DNA from: Hyperoodon ampullatus
Taxonomy: Eukaryota; Chordata; Mammalia; Artiodactyla; Ziphiidae
Direction of reading: 5' to 3'
Assembly (NCBI GenBank): GCA_949752795.1
Contig: OX457061.1
Span: 34,228,425 to 34,292,424 of the forward strand
DNA: 64,000 nt
Shown here: positions 37,156-48,140 of the stretch, piece by piece
How the letters are laid out: the number at the start of each line of letters is the position of its first letter
Position numbering within the stretch: position 1 is the first letter of the stretch
Made by a program: the position numbers and the translations under genes
The notes under the pieces: model-generated
Databases searched by the model: none
Told to the model about the DNA's origin: nothing
The model's input: only the letters and a program-made list of their open reading frames with translations

Positions 37156-39062
37156 GCCAAAGCAATCTTGAGAAAGAAAAACGGAGCTGGAGGAATCAGG
37201 CTCCCTGACTTCAGACTATACTACAAAGCTACAGTAATCAAGACAGTATAGTACTGGAACAAAAACAGAAATATAGATCAATGGAACAGGAGAGAAAGCC
37301 CAGAGATAAACCCATGCACATATGGTCACCTTATCTTTGATAAAGGAGGCAAGAATATACAATGGAGAAAAGACAGACTCTTCAGTAAGTGGTGCTGGGA
37401 AAACTGGACAGGTACATGTAAAAGAATGAAATTAGAACACTTCCTAACACTACACACAAAAATAAACTCAAAATGGATTAAAGACCTAAATGTAAGGCCA
37501 GACACTATCAAACTCTTAGAGGAAAACATAGGCAGAACACTCTGTGACATAAATCACAGCAAGATCCTTTTTGACCCACCTCCTAGAGAAATGGAAATAA
37601 AAACAAAAATAAACAAATGGGACCTAATGAAACTTAAAAGTTTTTGCACAGCAAAGGAAACCATAAACAAGACCAAAAGACTACCCTCAGAATGGGAGAA
37701 AATATTTGCAAATGAAGCAACTGACAAAGGATTAACCTCCAAAACTTACAAGCAGCTCATGCAGCTCAATAACAAAAAAACAAACAACCCAATCCAGAAA
37801 TGGGCAGAAGACCTAAATAGACATTTCTCCAAAGAAGATATACAGATTCCCAACAAACACATGAAAAGATCCTCAACACCACTAATCATTAGAGAAACGC
37901 AAATCAAAACTACAATAAGGTATCACCTCGCACCGGTCAGAATGGTCATCATCAAAAAATCTACAAACAATAAATGCTGGAGAGGGTGTGGAGAAAAGTG
38001 AACCCTCTTGCACTGTTAGTGGGAAGGTAAATTGATACAGCCACTATGGAGAACAGTATGGAGTTTCCTTAAAAAACTAAAAATAGAACTATCATATGAC
38101 CCAGCAATCCCACTACTGGGCATATACCCTGAGAAAACCATAATTCAAAAAGAGTCATGTACCACAATGTTCACTGCAGCACTATTTACAATAGCCAGGA
38201 TGTGGAAGCAACCTAAGTGCCCATCGACAGATGAATGGATAAAGAAGATGTGACACATATATACAATGGAATATTACTCAGCCATAAAAAGAAACGAAAT
38301 TGAGTTATTTGTAGTGAGTTGGATGGACCCAGAGTCTGTCATACAGAGTGAAGTAAGTCAGAAAGAGAAAAAGAAATACCATATGCTAACACATATATAT
38401 GGAATCTTAAAAAAAAATGGTTCTGATGAACCTAGGGGCAGGACAGGAATAAAGGCACACACATAGAGAATGGACTTGAGGACACGGGGAGGGGGAAGCA
38501 TAAGCTGGGATGAAGTGAGAGAGTAACACTGACATATATACACTACCAAATGTAAAATAGATAGCTAGTGGGAAGCAGCCACATAGCACAGGGACAGCAG
38601 CTTGGTGCTTGTGACCACCTAGAGCAGCAGGATAAGGAGGGTGGGAGGGAGACACAAGAGGGAGGGGATATGGGGATATATGTATGCATATAGCTGATTC
38701 ACTCTGTTATACAGTAGAAACTAACACAACATTGTAAAGCAATTATACTCCAATAAAGATGTTAAAAAAAAATCAGGGGACAGACAGCTGGTAAAATTGC
38801 CTTGAATGTGCCAAATAAAATTTTAGCTATTATTCTGCAAAAATAGGACGCATATTAAATTGGGAGTCACAACCTAGAGTTGCCCTAACACCAGAGTGTA
38901 GAGAATGTCTGAATGAACTGGAAAAGAGGGCAGAGAAGGTATCCCATGGGGAAGAAAGAGGATCTGATACATTGAAGAACTCTCCTGTGGAATAAAAGAG
39001 TAAGAACCCGGACCTACTTGATACCTTCTAACAAAGGGTGTCAAGAAGTTCTCATCGCCAAC

Positions 39063-39310
39063 AAAGTATAGCCTAGCAGTTAAGAGCATGAATTCTTCTG
39101 GCGTCACTCTGCCTGGGTTTGAGTTCTGGCTCTGTCATATGATTATATAGCAAGTTATCTAACCTTTCTGTGACTCAGTGTTCTCATCTGTAAAAACAGG
39201 AGTAATAAAAGTACCCATCTCATAAGGTCATTGTGGAGAATAAATTAGTATATGTAAATAAAGTACTTAGAATAGTGTCTGGTATTTAGTAAGCATTACA
39301 TAATGATTAG
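39063..39310 (+). mobile_element. MIR SINE, nearly complete
   Basis: Runs from gcagttaagagcatgaattc through gggtttgagttctggctctg to ctggtatttagtaagcatta. Confidence 0.8.
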
Positions 39311-39762
39311 ATATTGCCCTTTTCACATTTCTAGAATCTCTGTTCTTTCCTCATGTTTGTGATGTTATTCTTATTTTCTAGAATAACTGACAGTAATCTC
39401 TTGATTGAAATGGATTATCTTAGTTTACTTATTTTGTGGGAAGATAAGAAAGCAAGTGAAGGCCCAGGGAGGAAAAAAAAAAAAATGGTAGTAGGCCAGA
39501 TAAAAGAACAAAGCTTTAATTCCCTGGGACCTGAAAAACAAGGGAGTCAGCCCAGGACAGAGAAGTTCATCCCTGGGCTTAACTCATTAGTAAATTCTCA
39601 AAATTATTAGACAGAAAAATCAGCTAATCAGCTATAGCAACCAGTATAGAAGAAAACACACCAAATCATGAGGAGGTCTTTAAAAGCAGGAAAAAGGGCA
39701 CTTTCACTCTCTTTATACACTATTTATGTGTTTTTCCTTTGCAATTAAAAACACATATATTC

Positions 39763-39976
39763 GGGCTTCCCTGGTGGCGCAGTGGTTGAGAGTCCGCCTG
39801 CCGATGCACGGGACGTGGGTTCGTGCCCCGGTCCGGGAAGATCCCCACATGCCGGGGAGCGGCTGGGCCCGTGAGCCATGGCCGCTGAGCCTGCGCGTCC
39901 GGAGCCTGTGCTCCCGGGAGAGGACACAACAGTGAGAAGCCCGCATACCGCAAAAAACAAAACAAAACAAAACAAA
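39763..39976 (+). mobile_element. CHR-type SINE
   Basis: Full-length copy with a (CAAAA)n-modified tail and the near-perfect duplication aaaacacatatattc / aaaacacctatattc. Confidence 0.9.
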
Positions 39977-40374
39977 AAAAACACCTATATTCACATACAC
40001 AAATCAGCAGAGTCCCATATGTATTCATCTCCAACTTAGTGAGACAAAGATCCTAAGAAGCTTCCAGGACAACGCAGAGAGAAATGGGAAGACAGGGGAG
40101 CTACCCTGGAGATTTATTAAAGGGTCTGTATAACGGTGAGTGAAGTAAATCTATCACAGACAGGAAAAGACTAGTGGGTGGTAGAATAACATTCCACACC
40201 AGGGTGGAGCTGTGTGGCAGATATCCCTCTTCCCTTCCTTGGATAAAAGCATTGTAAGACTGGGAGTGGGAGTTTTGACAGGAAGAATAAAGTGATTATT
40301 AAAGAAGGTGGGGAGCTGCTCTGTAGAAAATGTGCTTGGGACTTAGCCCAGGGCTTTTAAAAAATCATCTGAAT

Positions 40375-42745
40375 TAGGAAATATACAACAAATGAGTGTA
40401 TAGAACACGTATGCATACCATTTAAAGAAACGAAAGGAAGACAGAACAAACCTACCACCAAGCTTAAGAAAACATTAGCAGCACCTCTGACAACCCATGT
40501 GCCCTGAGGGCCCCTCCCTTTCTACATCATCCCCTCACCCCCCCCCAGAGGAAACCACTGCTCTGATTCTGTGTTCATCATTCCCTTATTATAACTATTG
40601 CACATATGTTATATCCTTAAATGATGTATGGTTTTGTTTTGCCTGTTTTGAACCTTTAATTTTTTTCCCCTTAACATTATGCTTTTGAGATTCATCCATA
40701 TTGATAATTATAGCTATGGTTTATTCATTTCACTGCTGCATAGTATCTCGTATGAACTTAGCACATTTTATTTAAACATCCTACTGCTAAAAGACGTTTG
40801 GGTAGTTTCCAGTTTGGAGCCATTAGAAGTAAAAAGACTATCAACATTCCAATCTATGTCTCTAATACACGTGCAGGATTTTCTCTAGGGGTATGGATTT
40901 AACAGTGAAATTCCTGGGCCTTAGGTAATACCCACCTTGAACTTTATTACATCAAACTGTTTTCCAAAACTGTTGTACTATTGACATTTCCATCAACTCC
41001 ACATTCCTCACCAAAGCTTGTTCTCACTGCAGCTTTAACTTGTACTTCACTGACTTCTAATAAAGTTGAGCATCTTTTCACATATCTTTTAGACATCTGT
41101 TTCCTCTTCTACAAGATGAGTATTCATTTTACCAATTTTTAATGGATAATCTTATTTTTGATTCATTGGAGTCCTTTATTTATCCTGGGTGCTACCAATC
41201 ATTTGTTGGTTATTTGTGTTGCAATCATATTCTCCCACTTTAAGGCTTATCCTTTCAACTTTGATGAACAAAGATTCTCCATTTTTTAAAAAATTTATTA
41301 TATTTTTACTTTTGGTTGCATTGGGTCTTTGTTGCGGTGCGCGGGCTTCTCATTGTGGTGGCTTCTCTTGTTGTGGCACACGGGTTTAGGTGCTCCGCGG
41401 CATGTGGGATCTTCCCAGACCAGGGCTCGAACCCGTGTCCCCTGCATTGGCAGGCAGATTCTTAACCACTGTGCCACCAGGGAAGTCCAATTCTCCATTT
41501 TAATGGAGCAAATGTAGTAATTTTTGCTTAGGGTTTATACTTTCAGTGTATTAAGAAATCTTTTCCCACCATGAGGTGGTGAAGATATTGCCCAATTTTT
41601 TTTCCTAAAAGTGTTTTAAGTTTTTTACTTTCATATTGATACTTTTAATCCATTTGGAATTGGGATTCAATATCATGTGTTTCTATTCAGATAACCAATT
41701 GTTCCCATTTTTTAAGTTCTTCCTTTCCCCACTGATGAGCAGTGCCAATTCTGTGAATTATCAAGTTTCCGTATATGTGTGGATCTGTTTCTAGGTTCTC
41801 TATTCTGTTTCACTAGTCTATTTGTCCATCTCTGTTCTTAAACCCACATTGTCTTAATCACTCTAGCTTTATAATAAGACTTGAAATCTGGTAGAGCAAG
41901 TCCACCCACCTTGTTTCTCTTCTGGCTATTCTTGGCTATTTGCTCTTTCATACAAATTTTAGAATTACTTTTATCAAATTCTACTAAAAAAAAATCCTGC
42001 TGAAATTTTCATTGGAATTGCATTAAATTTACATATCAACAGGGAAAATTGATGTGTAAATAATATCAAGTCAATCTAGCCAGGAACATGGTACTTTTCT
42101 CCCATTTATTTAGCTCTACTTTGGCTTTCCATAAAATTTTTAAATTTTCTCCATGAAGTTTGGCCTCTCTTTTGCTATACACATATATACACATATTTTG
42201 CTGTCATTTTTATTCTAACTGGTATCATGTTTGAGGACGACTTTTCTGTTTGTTATTAATGTAGAAAGAAAAGCAGTTGACTTTAGAAGCCTACATTCAA
42301 TGAACTTACTAAACTTCCTAACTTTTATAATTTATTTGTAGACTCTAGTTTTCTATGTAGATAATTATATTTTGATTTTTCCTTTCCTACCTTTACACCT
42401 TTCACTTCTTGTCTTGTTGCACTGGTTACGATTTCCAGTACAACTGAATAGAAGCTATGAGAGCAGATATCCCTCCTCTTGTTTCCAGTTTAAAGGAAAT
42501 GTTTATTTTAAATCTGACTTGTTGCTATGATGTTAACTATAGGTTTTCTGTAGGTACTCTTTATCAGGTTAAGGAAGTTTTCTTCTATTACTAGTTTACT
42601 ATGTGCTCCTTATGATTAGAAGTTGAATTTAACTGAAGCTTTTCTGCATCTATTGCTAAGAATATGTATCTCTTCTAATATGTAAACGCAGAAAATTGTA
42701 TATATACATTTGTCTAATACTGATGCTGCATTCCTAGAATAAGGC
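40375..42745 (-). mobile_element. Old L1M-type LINE fragment
   Basis: Reverse-orientation, strongly diverged L1 3' half, recognisable from L1-like runs such as tttccatcaactccacattc and ttgatacttttaatccattt. Split by the SINE at 41288-41488. No open frame remains. Confidence 0.75.
41288..41488 (-). mobile_element. CHR-type SINE, intermediate variant
   Basis: Reverse copy with duplication attctccatttt on both sides (41274-41285 and 41490-41501). It lacks the central gccatggccgctgagcc block of the short form. Inserted in an old L1M. Confidence 0.8.
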
Positions 42746-43699
42746 CATTTAACCCAGAACTTTTTACCTGGAGAGTCAGAAGAGGTTAAATGATATCAGA
42801 GTAGAAACTCTGCTTAAAACTAACTAAGCTGTACAAGGCTAGCACTACTTGTTCATCTCAAGACCCTATCTCCTCTATGGCACTGTTGCTGACTCATCCG
42901 CACCTGCTCTGAGCTCTTAGAGCATTTACTATGGATGATGTTCATCTGACACTTGCCATGTGCTACTCTGTACCTGCCCTGTCTCCCAACTAGAATACAA
43001 GTCCCACAAAGAGTAGCAACTAGAAAGCTTACAACAAATGCTTGCCTAAAAAGCTTAAACTTATTCTTGTGGATATGGTGGTAAAACATGAGTTGGATAA
43101 TAATGCAGCATCCTTAGAAAATGAGACTCCTGGACATGAGTTTTCTAGAGAGCTGCACTTTAATCCACTAATACTCACTAAAACTTAAAAATCATTCTAA
43201 ACTGTATTTCACACTTAACTGCTTTGTGAGTGTTCTGGCCATGCTTTATATATTTCTTGATTTTAAGCATAAGTTAACTTTTCTGTTGTTGAGTGCAGTT
43301 AATCATTAGGAATATCAGTTATAATAATGCTAAAGATACAGCTGTGGACACATACTGTGTGGAATGCAGAACCTCAGCTATGGCCCTGAATAAGTCTTTA
43401 ACAGGGAAGGAAAAGAAAAAAAAAAGCTGGCATTTTCCCCCTTTGGCATTGACCTCTAGTTAACTCTCAGCAGCCAATTCACGTTTCCTCCTCCACTCTC
43501 CTACTCTCTCCACCCTCTCTTACCCCAGAATTACACAATGCAGAACGCTAGGATACATTTTTAGCAGTGATACTGTGAAAAGTTACCATTTCTCCAGATT
43601 ACAACAACCTTCCAGCTTGTTTTTCCATTGTGGACTCTCTTCTCTGTACCTGCTACTGGCTGACCTCATCACCGCCCCTAATCTCTAGGGAGAACAAAT

Positions 43700-43945
43700 A
43701 TTGTGTAGCTAACGGCACAGACTCTGGGACCAGGCTGCCTGGATTCAAACTCCAGTTCGACATTTACAGGTGAAAGTCCCACTACAAGTCACTTAACCTC
43801 ATTATTCCTCAGTTTCCTCATTCATATAATGAGAATAAACATATCTCTACCTCATAAGATTGTTATGAGAATTAAATGAATTAATATGTATACAGTGCTT
43901 AGAACACGGCCTAGCGCATAGTAAGCATTATATCTGGATTGTTAA
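43700..43945 (+). mobile_element. MIR SINE, nearly complete
   Basis: cggcacagactctgggacca, cttaacctcattattcctca and gcctagcgcatagtaagcat in MIR order. Lies about 800 bp before the CpG island. Confidence 0.8.
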
Positions 43946-44759
43946 AAAAAAAGAAAAATGGACAAAATACCACTCTCTTAACTCTCTCTCTTAAAACTAC
44001 TCCAGTATTTTTCATTTTGTGTTGTGGTTTTGTTGGCGGTGGTAGTGGTATTCTTTTGTGGGAGGGGCAGTGCAGACATCACTAACTGATCCTCAACTCA
44101 TCCCACCTGTCAGTGCTTCTTTCAGACCTGGAAGGAAAGGGGGATGGGGAGTGTCAGGGTTATTCATTCACTGTTCTGTTAGCCAGGCTAAAATGAGCAC
44201 AGGTGAAGAAAATGGGGCTGTTTATTTAATCAGCATAACAGGAATCTAGGGACATGTATGACTGCTGTTTTCAAATATCTGCAGGGCTGGGATGGAGAAC
44301 AGATAGCATTGGAAATTCTATGGAATAGCTACAGGCTCCCCATCACTGAGCATGTTTAAGCAGCTGACTGGTGACCAGCTGTTAAGGATGCTGTAAGAAT
44401 TCTTAAATTTAGCATCAGATAAACTTTAAGATTCCTTCTACCTGTAAAATCTTGGCAATGCTAACGTGAAGCATCAAGATGTTACAGTCTCGTTGTGAGT
44501 CACACATCAACGAGCTCCTGAAGGCACAGAATTCTTCACTCCCCACAGTGAAGCACATCACAACAGATCTAGGTGAGGAATTCCAGCCCGGAGGCTGCGT
44601 AAACTCGGCTCACAGTAACAAAAACTTCTCTAAAGCTACGCGCATCAATTAGCTGATTCCAGACTTCTGCTGGGACCAATAAATTCAATAAAGCACACAT
44701 TCCCAAATGGGGTTTGGCAAAAAGATGTGTACCCGAATTAACTATCAGACGGTCCTTCA

Positions 44760-45790
44760 CTTCACCCTTCCGAGGCCGGACAAAAGCCAACTGAAGTGAG
44801 CAGACAGGTTAAGGGGAAGGGGCCGGGGTGAACGGGCGACTGGCGAGCCGACTCACACTCCGGGGAAAGGGACAAAGGCCTAGGGGAGAGGAGAGCACGC
44901 TGGACTTGGAGGCCGGCAGCAACGCCCCAGCCAGACTGGCCACAGTCCGGGTTTGGACTGGAGGTGCAAAGGTGTGCGGGCAGTGGGTTAAAGAGCGGCA
45001 GCGAGGAGGGCCCCTAAGTTCCAACGGAGCCCCCGCGGGGGTCCCCTCTGCCCCTGGGGAGCTGGCCTCGGGGAGCCAGGGGCCACCGGAGCCGCAGCCC
45101 CGAGGAGGGTCCTGTGGGGAGGCAGGGCGGCGCACCTGCGGCCGGCACTCAAGTCCGCACGGGGCTCCCGCCCCGCAGCCTCCGCTGCTGCTCAGCCCAC
45201 TTAGCCCCGCAGCCGGATTTCGGATGGTCCCGACTCCCGCCGCCTCAACCAAGGCCAGTCCTCAAGCCCCAGACAGGCGGTCCGACACTGACGCCGGAGT
45301 CCTGGCGCGGAATGTGGGGCAGCGGCTGCCTCCCGCCCGGCCCGGCCCCTGCCGCGAGAGCTACCGCCGCCATCGCGGGCCGCGGCCGGAGGGAGACGCA
45401 GGGACCGCGCGCGCGCGCCCCTTTACCTGAGAAACCAGCGGGAGCAACGTCTGCTCCACCGAGCGAGTTTTGATCTCGAGTCCGGAGTCGAAGGCGAGGC
45501 CAAACGGGCCGGAGCCGTGCACTGCCCCGGCGGCGGCACCGCCAGCCGGGCCCGGAGAGGCGGCCATGGCCCTCAGCCCGTCGCAGAGCCCAGACGCCGC
45601 GCCGCTGCGGACCTGCAGCCCGCCAGCCTGCTTGCGCTCCGCAGCTGCGATGCACCCGCGCCGCCCGAGGCCCCACCCCGCCGGGCCCGCCCCCGGCACG
45701 GCCCCGCCCACTCTCCGCCTCCACGCGCCCCAGTCTGGAGTCCGCCCTGCAGCCCCACCCCCTAACCCGGGCCCCGCCCCTTCTGTCCTC
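44760..45790. promoter_or_regulatory. CTNNAL1: CpG island and CTNNAL1 promoter
   Basis: About 1 kb of very GC- and CpG-rich sequence starting in intron 1, spanning exon 1 and its 5' flank. There is no TATA box near the start. GC-box cores (Sp1-type cccgccc) occur at 45685-45693, 45701-45709 and 45771-45780, upstream of the ATG on the minus strand. The most likely transcription start is within about 45600-45720, but the sequence alone does not fix it. A CpG-island, TATA-less promoter suggests broad expression. Confidence 0.85.
45427..45567 (-). CDS. CTNNAL1: CTNNAL1 exon 1, coding part
   Basis: It encodes residues 1-47, starting MAASPGPAGG and ending TRSVEQTLLPLVSQ. The ATG at 45567-45565 lies in the context ggccATGg, with G at +4. 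The small-residue-rich start leads into DSGLEIKTRSVEQTLLPLV, which opens the helical vinculin-like fold. The exon ends in phase 0 at a cag|gtaaag donor (GT at 45426-45425). It sits inside a CpG island. The reading frame stays open upstream to another ATG at 45711, but I chose the 45567 start because it matches the family N-terminus. Confidence 0.93.
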
Positions 45791-47255
45791 TGTCCCAGAT
45801 CCCCATCTTGTCTCTCTCAGATTATTCCTTAGTGGGTTCCACACACGTCTCGCCCCTTCTAGAACAGAGAAACAAGATACCTGAGGGCGTCCCACGGCCA
45901 CGTGGCTTCTTACCAGGGCAAAGACATCCATGCCCAGCGAAGCTTCCCATGCTCCCCAAAAGTGACTCGTCCTAACTCCGAATTCCCCGCGATTACTGGA
46001 ACCTGCGCTGGGATTGAAACTAACTGGTAGACCGGGACCAGAGTCAAGCCTGTAGGGAAGGGCTTTTACCGTAAGACGGGAATTCTACAGGTTATAGTTT
46101 TTCTGGAGCTTCTCGGGAACGTCCCATTTCCCCCTTCCACCCTGCTCTTTTCCTAACCGTATCTTTCTCACAATTTCAGCTGGACTGAAGATGAAACTTT
46201 TGATAATGCAATCGTTTAAGGAGTATCTGGGTACTCGGCAAGAAAACAGTGATCTGGGTATCTTCAGGCTACTGTTCAGAATTACTCTTCAAAAGGAAAT
46301 TAAATAGAACATATGGAAAAACTTCACCTCTGCTCAACACTATTACTTTTTAAAACTACTTTTCAAAATTACTTTTCCCCTCGTGCCTAGCACAGAGCAG
46401 TTTCTCAACAGCTGTTCAGTAACTGAAGATCATTTGTGTGTATCTCTGACTAAACTCACTTAAGGGTAAGGCTAAGAATCAAGGAGCCCCTGTGTGATGG
46501 AGATGGGAGGGAGAACTGGACACCTGTGACCCTAAAGTTTCCAGAAGCAAACCCAGAGGAGGCTGACAGAAGCACACACCCTGTGAAAGGGTCCTAGGCT
46601 TATGCAACAGACTGAGAAACATGAAGAAATATTTTGTGAACTAGCGTATTTGCCAATAAGAAACTATCAAGAGTAGAAAACAATCTGAATCTGAGGCTGG
46701 CTAGTCCACCCCTTACACCTTTGCCAGGATCATTTTCTCCATCTATAACGTCAGATTGATGAGCTGAATACCACACCAGCTCGAGGTGTCAGAAAGCTCT
46801 TTCCCAAGCACTGTTGAGATGTGTTTCAAAATACCTCCACTTGGGGTTCAGCTCCATCTGCTACTGCTGCGTAGATTATCTTTGCTATTGAAGATAGCCA
46901 TACCTTAGGTTTGTTTTCTTCATTCAAAACATGTAGTTCTTTTATCCAACTTTGAGTCTCACTCCCCAGCCACCCACCTCATCACTTCCTTATCTACCAA
47001 AAAGTCACCTTCCCCTGGGCTCTGAGGGCTCCAGCCTTAGCCTTGGACCCTTTCACCTCTTTAAGGTGCTCAGCACCCACTCCACAGGTACATCTTCCCT
47101 TATGTAAGTTGCCCATATTTCATAAAAATTCAGTGTCAGCACTGGTGTCAAAGAAAAGGCAAGATATAAGGCCTAAGAGATGGATGTATTCTTGAAAGTC
47201 TGACTTCACTGAAGACCAAATTTCTCAACAGAAATGAGACTAAGTTTACCATCTG
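45791..47255. other. Intergenic gap between TMEM245 3' end and CTNNAL1 promoter
   Basis: About 1.5 kb of ordinary sequence between the CpG island and the predicted TMEM245 polyadenylation site. No open frame, repeat family or RNA gene was recognised. Downstream CTNNAL1 promoter elements could lie in it. Confidence 0.6.
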
Positions 47256-47276
47256 ATTCATTCAACACATTGTAAT

Positions 47277-47282
47277 TTTATT
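47277..47282 (-). terminator. TMEM245: Candidate TMEM245 poly-A signal AATAAA
   Basis: On the minus strand AATAAA is followed within 10 nt by a TG-rich stretch (ACAATGTGTTG). This would end TMEM245 about 1.7 kb before the CTNNAL1 ATG, like the close spacing I recall for the human genes. The surroundings also resemble a degraded L2 tail (tgttgaatgaat), so the signal may be coincidental. Confidence 0.45.
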
Positions 47283-47490
47283 TCAAAATATAAATATTTT
47301 ACATTTACAAAGATGTTACATCAGTTTGTTGTCAAAGCAAGTTAAAGCTAAGAAACAGTTTGTGAGAATAAAGGTGTATTGTTGTATTTGAATAATCTTT
47401 TTTTACTTTCAAACCATCTCTACCTTGCCTGAGAATGCAAAGATGATACATTTTCCAGAAGTTACATAAGCAATTAAAACTATATATCCA

Positions 47491-47692
47491 GGGCTTCCCT
47501 GGTGGCACAGTGGTTGAGAGTCCGCCTGCCTATGCAGGGGACACGGGTTCGTGCCCCGGTCCGGGAGGATCCCACATGCTGCGGGCGGCTAGGCCAGTGA
47601 GCCATGGCCGCTGAGCCTGCGCGTCTGGAGTCTGTGCTCCGCAACGGGAGAGGCCCCAACAGTGAGAGGCCCACGTACCGATAAAAAAAAAC
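47491..47692 (+). mobile_element. CHR-type SINE in TMEM245 3' UTR
   Basis: Full-length copy with the exact 15-bp duplication aaaactatatatcca at 47476-47490 and 47693-47707. Antisense to TMEM245, about 200 bp before its predicted 3' end. Confidence 0.92.
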
Positions 47693-47954
47693 AAAACTAT
47701 ATATCCAATCTTGGTTTCAAAATCAAATGGTATTTGAAATACACTCCAATCACCTAGACAATCACCTAGACAAGTGGCACTGCAAAAGCACAAAAGAAGG
47801 GTTTTCTTTGGGATAACTACAATTGGAGTTACACTTTCTGGGTCACTGCCATAAAAAATAGTATTTGTTAAGAAGCCAAAATGATGTTTAAGATCTGCTT
47901 CCATACCTTTCATAGTAAAATATAAAGCTAGAAGAAAAAGTAAGTGTGGAGTAA

Positions 47955-48140
47955 AGCATTCTGGACTTGGAGTCAGAAGCTCTGCACCTGAATTCTGGCT
48001 CCATTATTTTGTGGTATAAACTTAAGGGAAAAATCACAAAAACCTTTGAGCCTCCAGTGCCTCATCTGATAATACTTACACCTGCCTGTCTCACAGGGCT
48101 GTTATGAAAGCATTCTGAAAACTATAAAGTGCCACACAAA
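47955..48140 (+). mobile_element. MIR SINE fragment
   Basis: cttggagtcagaagctctgc and cacagggctgttatgaaagc. Within the predicted TMEM245 3' UTR. Confidence 0.65.

Larger units (their letters stand above)
33250..38770 (+). mobile_element. L1 LINE, near full length but defective, with four nested SINEs
   Basis: Flanked by aatcagagga (33240-33249) and aatcagggga (38771-38780), a ten-base duplication with one mismatch. In order: 5' UTR remnant, ORF1 remnant (coiled-coil-coding part around 33620-33806, stop at 33805-33807, end of ORF1 near 34700), ORF2 from ATG 34761 with endonuclease motifs (LNVSGLN, CLQETHF, GDFNTPLS) and a premature stop at 35259-35261. The distal ORF2 and a 3' UTR with aataaa and A tail follow. 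The central reverse-transcriptase region is absent (junction near 36695). Without its SINEs the element is about 4.7 kb. It cannot encode a working ORF2 protein. Confidence 0.9.
28103..45426 (-). other. CTNNAL1 intron 1
   Basis: 17.3-kb first intron, the longest CTNNAL1 intron here. It contains MIR 28970-29070, L2 29190-29425, L1 29459-31341, MIR/L2-like scraps at 31355-31480 and 31660-31785, a long SINE 32399-32745, L1 33250-38770, MIR 39063-39310, SINE 39763-39976, L1M 40375-42745 and MIR 43700-43945. The CpG island begins near 44760. Positions 28103-28960, 31790-32390, 38780-39060, 39995-40370, 42750-43690 and 43950-44750 hold no gene and no repeat I can name firmly. Confidence 0.8.
1396..45567 (-). 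other. CTNNAL1: CTNNAL1 gene (alpha-catulin), exons 1-11, incomplete at 3' end
   Basis: Eleven exons on the minus strand join in one open frame, all with GT-AG introns. The product is recognised as alpha-catulin from stretches such as ESDGQITIFTDKTGVIKAAR, NENWDLKEEINIACIEAKQA and YTSHEHRERILEL. Alpha-catulin is a cytoplasmic, largely helical member of the vinculin/alpha-catenin family. From published work it scaffolds Rho signalling (the Lbc Rho exchange factor) and interacts with dystrobrevin and IKK-beta. Exon lengths from 1 to 11 are 141, 190, 188, 120, 90, 171, 201, 87, 159, 93 and 151 bp, giving about 530 residues. The human protein is about 734 residues as I recall, so roughly 200 C-terminal residues lie left of this window. 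No frameshift or stop was found in any exon, so the gene looks functional. TMEM245 lies upstream on the same strand. Confidence 0.95.

Noticed and set aside
36430..37251. 273-codon open frame with apparent enzyme-like C-terminal part
   Set aside because: It is a chance fusion of L1 ORF2 remnants with two nested SINEs; not a host gene.
44828..45430. Plus-strand 200-codon open frame in the CpG island
   Set aside because: Low-complexity Pro/Ala/Arg/Gly product antisense to exon 1, no family resemblance; explained by GC content.
45245..45931. Minus-strand 228-codon open frame over the CTNNAL1 first exon
   Set aside because: It is in a different frame from the recognisable CTNNAL1 N-terminus, is Gly/Arg/Ala-rich and spans the CpG island, where stops are rare by composition.
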